A stretch of 55,121 nucleotides of DNA, from NCBI GenBank assembly GCA_013823325.1, contig PNLY01000026.1, positions 1 through 55,121 on the forward strand. The letters run 5' to 3'. Shown here piece after piece: positions 49,260-55,121 of this stretch. The notes below the pieces were generated by a model that did no database searches, was not told the origin of the DNA, and saw only the letters and a program-made list of their open reading frames with translations. Source of the stretch: Methylobacterium sp. GTDB lineage: Bacteria; Pseudomonadota; Alphaproteobacteria; Rhizobiales; Beijerinckiaceae. Positions within the stretch are counted from its first letter, which is position 1. Each line of letters begins with the position of its first letter. Both the position numbers and the translations under genes were made by a program.

Positions 49260-49781
49260 ATGGCTGTCATGTCGGTTTCGCTGTTCCTGATCATCGTCGT
49301 CTTTCCCGCGGCCATGGCTTACGCCGCGGCCAGCGACATGGTGTCGATGACGATCTCCAACCGGCTCTGCCTGGTTCTCGTCGCCGGCTTCGCGCTCTGC
49401 GCGGCCAGCGTCGGCCTGAGCTGGACGCAACTGGGCTGGCATCTGGCTGCCGGCTTCCTCGTCCTCAGCGTCACATTCGGCTTCTTCGCGGCGGGCTGGA
49501 TCGGCGGCGGCGATGCCAAGCTCGCCGCGGTGACGGCGCTCTGGTTCGGTTTCGACCAGTTGCTGCCTTATGTCTTCATCTCGGCGGTCGCCGGGGGAGC
49601 CCTCACCCTCGCGCTGCTCAGCCTGAGGAAGCTGCCGCTGCCTCGGCCGGCATTGGGCTGGGGCTGGGCGCAGCGCCTGCATGACAAGGACGAAGGCGTG
49701 CCCTACGGCATCGCTCTCGCCTTCGCCGCGCTCGTCGTTCTGCCGGAGACGGCGATCTGGCGTGCCGCGATCGGTTCTTGA
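49260..49781 (+). CDS. cpaA: prepilin peptidase CpaA/TadV
   Basis: A 173-residue A24-type aspartic peptidase of the inner membrane with about five helices. The two catalytic aspartates are visible: Asp26 in AAASDMVSMTISNR and Asp85 in GWIGGGDAKLAA (GxGD-like). It lacks the N-terminal methyltransferase domain of PilD, as is usual for the Tad peptidases. It cleaves the Flp prepilins encoded just upstream. ATG 49260 and ATG 49269 are both possible starts, differing by three residues. Confidence 0.93.
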   Translation: MAVMSVSLFLIIVVFPAAMAYAAASDMVSMTISNRLCLVLVAGFALCAASVGLSWTQLGWHLAAGFLVLSVTFGFFAAGWIGGGDAKLAAVTALWFGFDQLLPYVFISAVAGGALTLALLSLRKLPLPRPALGWGWAQRLHDKDEGVPYGIALAFAALVVLPETAIWRAAIGS

Positions 49782-49832
49782 TGGGGCGGTCCCGCTCCGG
49801 AACGGTCGATCCGCACAAAAAGATACCTCCGG

Positions 49833-49847
49833 TTAACCATAAGTTGA
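49833..49847 (+). promoter_or_regulatory. near-consensus CtrA box upstream of cpaB
   Basis: TTAACCATAAGTTGA fits TTAA-N7-TTAA with a single mismatch (TTGA) and includes the half-site TTAACCAT. It is 60 bp before the cpaB start in a 125-bp gap, which suggests a second CtrA-linked promoter for cpaB and downstream genes. Confidence 0.55.
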
Positions 49848-49906
49848 CGATTCCAAGGCCACGATCCGGCTGAGGGTCGGCGCATGCCGACCAAGGATCG
49901 TGTGCC

Positions 49907-50683
49907 ATGAGTCCCGCCCGCATCATCATTCTCGCCGTAGCGGTCGTCGCCGGCCTTGGGGCAGCGCTGTTGATCAGCCGGCCCCCGAAGGTCACCACGC
50001 CGTCCGAGACGAAATACGAGCCGGCGCCTACCGTCGAGGTGCTGGTGGCTGCCGCCGATGTTCCGATCGGCAACAGGCTCGCGGCCGGCGATCTCAAATG
50101 GCTGGCTTGGCCGCTGGCGAGCCTGCCGGCCGAGGTGATCCGCCGCCAGGATCTTCCCGGGGGCGAGGCTGAATTCGTCGGTCAGATCGCCCGTGCGCCG
50201 CTCTATGGCTCGGAGCCGATACGTCGCGAGAAGCTGCTCAAGGCCGATTCCGGCTTCCTCTCGGCGATCCTGCCGCCGGGCAAGCGCGCCGTCGCCATCA
50301 CCACCGACAACCGCGGCGCCAACACCGCCGGCGGCTTCGTCCTCCCCAATGACCGCGTCGACGTGATCCGCACGACCCGTGACGACAGCAACTCCAGGGA
50401 CGGCTCGGCGCCGGTCAGCGAGACCCTGATCGCCAATGTGCGCGTGCTGGCGATCGGCCAGAACATCCAGGAGAAGAATGGCGAGAAGGTCGTCGTCGGC
50501 GAGACCGCGACGCTCGAGCTCGATCCCAAGCAGGTCGAGGCCGTCACCCTGGCCCAGAAGACCAGCAGCCTGTCGCTGTCGCTGCGCAGTCTCCAGGACG
50601 CCGGCGACAAGAGCCCGCCCAGCGAGGATGGGGGGCTGACCCTCGTGCGCTACGGCGTCGTCACCAAGGCGGTGAAGCCATGA
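49907..50683 (+). CDS. cpaB: Tad pilus assembly protein CpaB/RcpC
   Basis: A 258-residue periplasmic protein with an N-terminal membrane anchor (ARIIILAVAVVAGLGAALLI) and an SAF domain (about 43-108: VEVLVAAADVPIGNRLAAGD), followed by the RcpC-type domain with PPGKRAVAITTDNRGANTAG and FVLPNDRVDVIRT. CpaB is thought to assist secretin assembly or stability in the Tad system. It is translationally coupled to cpaC through an ATGA overlap. Confidence 0.93.
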   Translation: MSPARIIILAVAVVAGLGAALLISRPPKVTTPSETKYEPAPTVEVLVAAADVPIGNRLAAGDLKWLAWPLASLPAEVIRRQDLPGGEAEFVGQIARAPLYGSEPIRREKLLKADSGFLSAILPPGKRAVAITTDNRGANTAGGFVLPNDRVDVIRTTRDDSNSRDGSAPVSETLIANVRVLAIGQNIQEKNGEKVVVGETATLELDPKQVEAVTLAQKTSSLSLSLRSLQDAGDKSPPSEDGGLTLVRYGVVTKAVKP

Positions 50684-52191
50684 CCCCGATGCCCAACCCA
50701 GATCGCGGCCATGCCCGCAAGCGCAGCCTGGCGCTGTCTCTGACTGTCCTGTCGCTGGCCATGCCGATCTGCGGCATGCCGGTCCTGGCCCAGAGCAAGG
50801 GCGCCGCGCCGGTGCTGAATGTCGGCGCCAGCGAGCATGCGATCTCGCGCCGCCTCGACCTCTCGATCGGCCGCTCGTTGATCGTCGAGCTGCCGCGCGA
50901 CGCCAAGGAGGTCTTCGTCGCCAATCCCAAGGTTGCGAACGCCGTGGTGCGCTCGGCCCGCAAGCTCTTCATCATCGGCATGGCCGACGGCGCGACCTCG
51001 ATGTTCGTGATGGACGCCGAGGGCCGGCAGATCACGGCGCTGGAGATCGAGGTCGGCCGCGACCTGAACGTGCTGCGCCAGACGCTGCGCGCAGCGATGC
51101 CGGGCGCAGAGATCCAGGTCAAGCCGGCCGGGAACTCGATCCTGCTCGTCGGCAATGTCGCGAACGCCTCCGAGGCGACGCAGGCCATGGACATCGCCAA
51201 CGCCTTCGTCGGCACCTCGGGCGAGGGGGCCAGCGCGACGAAAGGCGCGGTGATCAATTCGTTGACGATCCGCGGCCGCGACCAGGTCATGGTCAAGGTC
51301 GTCGTCTCCGAGGTTGCCCGCAAGGCGATCAAGCAGCTCGGCATCAATTCGAACGGCGAATGGAAGATCGGTAATTTCAGCCTCACGCCGACGATCGACA
51401 ATCCGTTCTCGGTGCAGCCGCAGCAGCTCGCGGCGACCGCGATCGCCGGCAAGATCGGCTCGCTCGTCAACGCCGACGGCTCCGCGAGGGCCTCGAACTT
51501 CACGATGCGTGCGCTCGAGCGCGCTGGCCTGTCGCGCGTGCTGGCAGAGCCGACCGTGACGGCCATCTCCGGCGAAAGCGCCAAATTCGTCGCCGGCGGC
51601 GAGATTCCGGTGCCGAACGGCTACAGTTGCGACATCACCGGGCGCTGCAATCTCAGCATCGTCTACAAGCCGATCGGCGTCTCCCTGAACTTCACGCCGG
51701 TGGTGATGTCCGAGGGCAGGATCTCGATGCGTGTCGCGACCGAAGTCACGGAGATCGACGCCGAGAACCAGTTGCGTCTGGCCGACACCACCCAGACCGG
51801 CTCGGTCAATGCGCCGGGCTTCCGGACACGCAAGTCGGACACGACCGTGGAATTGCCCTCTGGCGGAACCCTCGCCACCGCCGGCCTGATTCAGCGCGTC
51901 TCGCGCCAGGCGATCAACGGGCTGCCGGCCCTGATGAACATTCCGATCATCGGCGCGATGTTCCGCTCGCGCGACTATCAGCGCGAGGAGACCGAGCTGA
52001 TGATCGCGGTGACGCCCTATATCGTGAAGCCGGTCGGCCCCAACGGGCTGCAGCGCCCGGACGACGGCTTCGTCGAGGCGCACGACGCCCAGACGATCCT
52101 GATGGGGCGGTTGAACAAGATGTACGGATCGACGAGCGGCGGGCCGATTCCGCAGGCCTACAAGGGCCGCGTCGGTTTCATCGCCGATTGA
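50680..52191 (+). CDS. cpaC: Tad pilus outer-membrane secretin CpaC/RcpA
   Basis: A 503-residue secretin. A signal peptide (ends PVLAQS) is followed by the pilus N-terminal domain (RSLIVELPRDAKEVFVANPK), a BON/N1-like region and the C-terminal secretin domain with FVAGGEIPVP, IGVSLNFTPVV and the pore motif GLPALMNIPIIGAMFRS, then ETELMIAVTPYIVKP. It forms the outer-membrane channel through which the Flp pilus passes. The start overlaps the cpaB stop. Confidence 0.95.
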   Translation: MTPMPNPDRGHARKRSLALSLTVLSLAMPICGMPVLAQSKGAAPVLNVGASEHAISRRLDLSIGRSLIVELPRDAKEVFVANPKVANAVVRSARKLFIIGMADGATSMFVMDAEGRQITALEIEVGRDLNVLRQTLRAAMPGAEIQVKPAGNSILLVGNVANASEATQAMDIANAFVGTSGEGASATKGAVINSLTIRGRDQVMVKVVVSEVARKAIKQLGINSNGEWKIGNFSLTPTIDNPFSVQPQQLAATAIAGKIGSLVNADGSARASNFTMRALERAGLSRVLAEPTVTAISGESAKFVAGGEIPVPNGYSCDITGRCNLSIVYKPIGVSLNFTPVVMSEGRISMRVATEVTEIDAENQLRLADTTQTGSVNAPGFRTRKSDTTVELPSGGTLATAGLIQRVSRQAINGLPALMNIPIIGAMFRSRDYQREETELMIAVTPYIVKPVGPNGLQRPDDGFVEAHDAQTILMGRLNKMYGSTSGGPIPQAYKGRVGFIAD

Positions 52192-52210
52192 ACACGGGGC
52201 CGCGACGAGG

Positions 52211-52945
52211 ATGGCGATCATGATCGTGACCAGAAAGCCGCTCCGGGCCGCGCTGCCGGCCGCGCTCGGCGCTGCGCTCCTGCTCGGGGCCTGCGCCAAG
52301 GGCGACATCTCGACCTCCGGTGTTCCCGTCGACGTCCGAGAGCGCCACCCGATCGTGCTGCGCGATGCGCCGCGCTCGCTCGATGTCTTCGTCGGTCGGT
52401 CCGGCGGCGGGCTTGATCCGCGCCAGGCCGACGACGTCGCCCGCTTCGGCGAGGATTATCGCCGAAGCGGCAAGGGCGGCCTCGTCGCCGAGGTGCCGAC
52501 CGGGACCGGCCGCGACGTCGCCACCCATGACACGCTCGACGGCATCCGCCGCTCGCTCGCCCGGGCCGGCGTCTCGCCCGGCGCGCTCTCCGTCAGGACC
52601 TATCGCATCGCCGATCCCGAGCTCGCCTCGCCGATCCGCCTGACCTATGCCTCTCTGCAGGCCGGGCTGACGCATTCCTGCGGGCAATGGCCGACCGATC
52701 TCGGCGCCTCCAGCTACAAGACGAGCGCAACGAACGAGCCCTACTGGAATTTCGGCTGCGCCACCCAGGCTAATTTCGCGGCGCAGATCGCCGATCCGCT
52801 GGATCTCGTGCGCGCCCGCGGCGAAGGCCGCCTCGATACGCAAAAGCGCATGGAGGCGATCAGGAGGCTGCGCGAGGGCAAGGATCCCTCGACGCAGTAT
52901 CGCCAGGAGCAGACCAAGATCAGCGACGCCGTCGGAGGCAAATGA
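52211..52945 (+). CDS. cpaD: Tad pilus lipoprotein CpaD
   Basis: A 244-residue lipoprotein: the signal sequence ends with the lipobox LLGAC (Cys about residue 28). The CpaD family features are RHPIVLRDAPRSLDVFVG, the C-terminal WNFGCATQANFAAQIADPLDLV and RRLREGKDPSTQY. It is expected to sit at the outer membrane and help secretin localisation. ATG 52211 or ATG 52220 may start translation. It overlaps cpaE by four bases. Confidence 0.93.
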   Translation: MAIMIVTRKPLRAALPAALGAALLLGACAKGDISTSGVPVDVRERHPIVLRDAPRSLDVFVGRSGGGLDPRQADDVARFGEDYRRSGKGGLVAEVPTGTGRDVATHDTLDGIRRSLARAGVSPGALSVRTYRIADPELASPIRLTYASLQAGLTHSCGQWPTDLGASSYKTSATNEPYWNFGCATQANFAAQIADPLDLVRARGEGRLDTQKRMEAIRRLREGKDPSTQYRQEQTKISDAVGGK

Positions 52946-54201
52946 TGGCGAGCACGCCGGGATTCGAGCCGGAGGCTGGTGGCGAGGAAATCATCGCGCC
53001 CTTGCCGCGCGTCACCTTGCAGGCCTTCTGCGAGACGCAGGAGGTCGCCGCCGCGATGCAGGCGGTGACCGCCGACCGGCGCATGGACAAGGTCCAGGCG
53101 CGTATCCAAATGGGGGGTCCGGCGGCGGCGGTCGAGGCGTTCCGCGGGGCGCCGACGCCGAATGTGATCGTGCTCGAGACGGTCAGGGACTCGTCCGTGC
53201 TGATCGCCAATCTCGATGCGCTTGCCGAGAGTTGCGATCCCGGCACCAAGGTCGTGGTCATCGGCCATGTCAACGACATCCAGCTTTATCGCGAGCTGAT
53301 CCGGCGCGGCGTCAGCGACTATCTCGTCGCTCCGTTCGGGGTCCTCGACCTGCTGCGCACGCTGTCCGAGCTCTACTCGGCGTCGGGTTCGGCGACGCTC
53401 GGGCGCACCATCGCCGTCGTCGGCGCCAAGGGCGGGGTCGGCGCCTCCACCATCGCGCACAATGTCGCCTGGGCGATCGCCCGCAATCTCGACGCCTCGA
53501 CGGTGATCGCCGATCTCGACATCGCCTTCGGCACCGCCGGGCTCGATTTCAACCAGGATCCGCCGCAGGGCATCGCCGACGCCGTGTTCGCGCCGGAGCG
53601 GCTCGACGCCAACATGCTCGACCGGCTGCTGTCGCGTTGCAGCGAGAATCTGTCTCTGCTCGCCGCCCCGGCGATGCTCGACCGCACCATCGATCTCGGC
53701 GAGGACGCGTTCGATCTCCTGCTCGACTTGCTGCGCACCAGCGTGCCCTGCATCGTGCTCGACGTGCCGCATCTGTGGACCGGCTGGGCCAAGCGGGCGC
53801 TGGTCGGGGCCGACGAGGTCGCGATCGTCGCCGCCCCCGAGCTCGCTTCGCTGCGCAACGCCAAGAACCTCGTCGACCTGCTGCGGGCCGCCCGGCCGAA
53901 CGATGCGATGCCCCGCCTGATCCTCAACCAGGTCGGCTTGCCCAGGCGGCCGGAGATCGAGGCGGCCGAATTCGCCAAGGCACTCGGGATCGAGGTGATG
54001 AGTTCGATCCCGTTCGATGCCCAGCTCTTCGGCACTGCGGCCAATAACGGCCAGATGATCGCGGAGGTCCAGGCGGGCAGCAAGGTGGCCGACGTCTTCG
54101 TGCAGATCGGGACGGCTCTCACCGGGCGCGGCGAGCAGAAGCGCGGCAAGCGCAGCCTGTTCGAACCGCTGGTGGCCAAGTTGATGCGTCGGAAGGCCTG
54201 A
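52942..54201 (+). CDS. cpaE: Tad pilus localisation ATPase CpaE (TadZ)
   Basis: A 419-residue protein with an N-terminal atypical receiver-like domain (residues about 25-145, VIVLETVRDSSVLIANLDAL then VIGHVNDIQLYRELIRRGV) and a ParA/MinD-like ATPase domain. The deviant Walker A reads GAKGGVGASTIAHN and the ADLDIAFGTAGLD switch region follows. CpaE/TadZ places the pilus machine at a cell pole. Coupled to cpaD by an ATGA-type overlap and followed by cpaF after 2 bp. Confidence 0.94.
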   Translation: MMASTPGFEPEAGGEEIIAPLPRVTLQAFCETQEVAAAMQAVTADRRMDKVQARIQMGGPAAAVEAFRGAPTPNVIVLETVRDSSVLIANLDALAESCDPGTKVVVIGHVNDIQLYRELIRRGVSDYLVAPFGVLDLLRTLSELYSASGSATLGRTIAVVGAKGGVGASTIAHNVAWAIARNLDASTVIADLDIAFGTAGLDFNQDPPQGIADAVFAPERLDANMLDRLLSRCSENLSLLAAPAMLDRTIDLGEDAFDLLLDLLRTSVPCIVLDVPHLWTGWAKRALVGADEVAIVAAPELASLRNAKNLVDLLRAARPNDAMPRLILNQVGLPRRPEIEAAEFAKALGIEVMSSIPFDAQLFGTAANNGQMIAEVQAGSKVADVFVQIGTALTGRGEQKRGKRSLFEPLVAKLMRRKA

Positions 54202-54203
54202 CC

Positions 54204-55121
54204 ATGTTCGGCAAGCGACAGGCGAGCGCCCCGGCCCTGGCGAGCGCACCGCAGGCAGCGCCGCCTGCGCCGGTACGCGCGGCCGAGCTGCGCCCGGCCA
54301 CAGTCGAGGCGCGCAAGCCGGCGCCGCCGCCCGTGCCGGCCGAGGCGCCGAAGTCCGACGAATACTACCAGATGAAGAGCATGATCTTCGGTGCTCTCAT
54401 CGAAGCGATCGATCTCTCGCAGCTGGCCAAGCTCGACGGCGAATCCGCGCGCGAGGAAATTCGCGACATCATCAACGAGATCATCTCGCTGAAGAACGTC
54501 GTGCTCTCGATCGCCGAGCAGGAGGAACTGCTCGACGACATCTGCAACGACGTGCTCGGCTACGGGCCCCTTGAGCCGCTGCTGGCCCGAGACGACATCG
54601 CCGACATCATGGTCAACGGCGCCGGCCGGACCTACATCGAGACCGGCGGCAAGATCCAGCTGACCAGCATCCGCTTCCGCGACAATGCGCAGCTGATGAA
54701 CATCTGCCAGCGCATCGTCAGCCAGGTCGGGCGCCGCGTCGACGAGGCCTCGCCGATCTGCGACGCGCGCCTCGCCGACGGGTCTCGCGTCAACGTCATC
54801 GCGCCGCCGCTCGCCATCGACGGCCCCGCGCTCACCATCCGCAAGTTCAAGAAGGACAAGCTGACGCTCGATCAGCTCATGCGTTTCGGGGCGATCTCGC
54901 CTCCGGGCGGCGAGATTCTGAAGATCATCGGGCGGGTCCGCTGCAATGTCGTGATTTCCGGCGGTACCGGCTCGGGCAAGACGACGCTGCTCAACTGCCT
55001 GACAAACTATATTGAGCACGACGAGCGCATCATCACTTGCGAGGACGCGGCCGAACTCCAGCTGCAGCAGCCGCATGTGGTGCGCCTCGAGACCCGCCCG
55101 CCCAATCTCGAGGGCACGGGT
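54204..55121 (+). CDS. cpaF: Tad pilus assembly ATPase CpaF/TadA (3' end beyond the window)
   Basis: The first 306 codons of the pilus motor ATPase are present. After an Ala/Pro-rich N-terminal tail (about 1-50) comes the N-terminal domain ([45 protein letters not shown]) and the start of the secretion-ATPase domain with Walker A GGTGSGKT at residues 253-260. The Asp box begins in [11 protein letters not shown]; Walker B and the His box are beyond the edge. It powers Flp pilus assembly and, in Caulobacter, retraction. Starts 2 bp after cpaE. Confidence 0.95.
   Translation, partial: MFGKRQASAPALASAPQAAPPAPVRAAELRPATVEARKPAPPPVPAEAPKSDEYYQMKSMIFGALIEAIDLSQLAKLDGESAREEIRDIINEIISLKNVVLSIAEQEELLDDICNDVLGYGPLEPLLARDDIADIMVNGAGRTYIETGGKIQLTSIRFRDNAQLMNICQRIVSQVGRRVDEASPICDARLADGSRVNVIAPPLAIDGPALTIRKFKKDKLTLDQLMRFGAISPPGGEILKIIGRVRCNVVISGGTGSGKTTLLNCLTNYIEHDERIITCEDAAELQLQQPHVVRLETRPPNLEGTG

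Noticed and set aside
50650..52308. 552-codon minus-strand frame over cpaC
   Set aside because: Antisense shadow of the secretin gene, rich in Arg/Asp/His without domain features.

Overview
The window is high-GC DNA from an alphaproteobacterium, most likely order Hyphomicrobiales (Rhizobiales), and gene content resembles Bosea or a relative; the genus is inference. Diagnostic blocks are pckA / chvI-chvG-hprK-manX-ptsH-ahcY-divL-tsaE, rph-rdgB-hemW / hrcA, rpsT-dnaA-dnaN-recF, mutM / ubiE-ubiB and a Tad (cpa) pilus locus. No rRNA, tRNA, CRISPR array, integrase or insertion sequence was recognised.

Layout. 1-5.0 kb: 5' part of a RegB/ActS-type redox sensor kinase (minus strand), an intracellular PHB depolymerase (phaZ), a RhuM-family accessory gene, a YgjP-like metallohydrolase and a DUF4105 membrane protein. 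5-18 kb: a cell-envelope and carbon-regulation block, with PEP carboxykinase and a HugZ-like protein divergent from ChvI-ChvG, truncated-type HPr kinase, EIIA(Man) and HPr; then S-adenosylhomocysteine hydrolase behind a SahR-like palindrome, a DivL-type kinase with Tyr in place of the phospho-acceptor His, and a TsaE-phosphotransferase fusion. 18-26 kb: Tat-exported SMP-30 protein, HemW, RdgB and RNase PH, divergent from HrcA, which is coupled to an ankyrin protein; a cupin/LysE pair; and a soluble globin-coupled chemoreceptor that seems to lack the proximal haem His. 26-31.3 kb: recF, dnaN, dnaA, then a 765-bp gene-free stretch, then rpsT.

31.4-40 kb: RidA coupled to a PLP-dependent ammonia-lyase, enoyl-CoA hydratase, an SRPBCC protein, a small P-loop kinase, mutM divergent from ubiE-ubiB, an L,D-transpeptidase and an aldose-1-epimerase-like protein, with two kinds of intergenic palindromic repeat. 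40-47.6 kb: a Sel1-repeat and a TPR-repeat secreted protein in overlapping genes, 2-dehydro-3-deoxygalactonokinase coupled to a PfkB kinase, a membrane-anchored retropepsin-like protein and a phosphomannomutase/phosphoglucomutase. 47.6 kb to the end: Tad pilus genes, namely an orphan secretin-N0-like protein, three tandem near-identical Flp pilins, cpaA, cpaB, cpaC, cpaD, cpaE and the start of cpaF.

A regulatory theme: TTAACCAT, the CtrA half-site of alphaproteobacteria, occurs upstream of the Flp pilins, of cpaB and of the chemoreceptor, and the same window encodes a DivL-type regulator of the CtrA pathway. This suggests cell-cycle-linked control of surface attachment and taxis. No fully unprecedented system was identified; the strongest leads are the globin receptor without its haem ligand, the CtrA-site set and the accessory gene pairs inserted in an otherwise conserved backbone.
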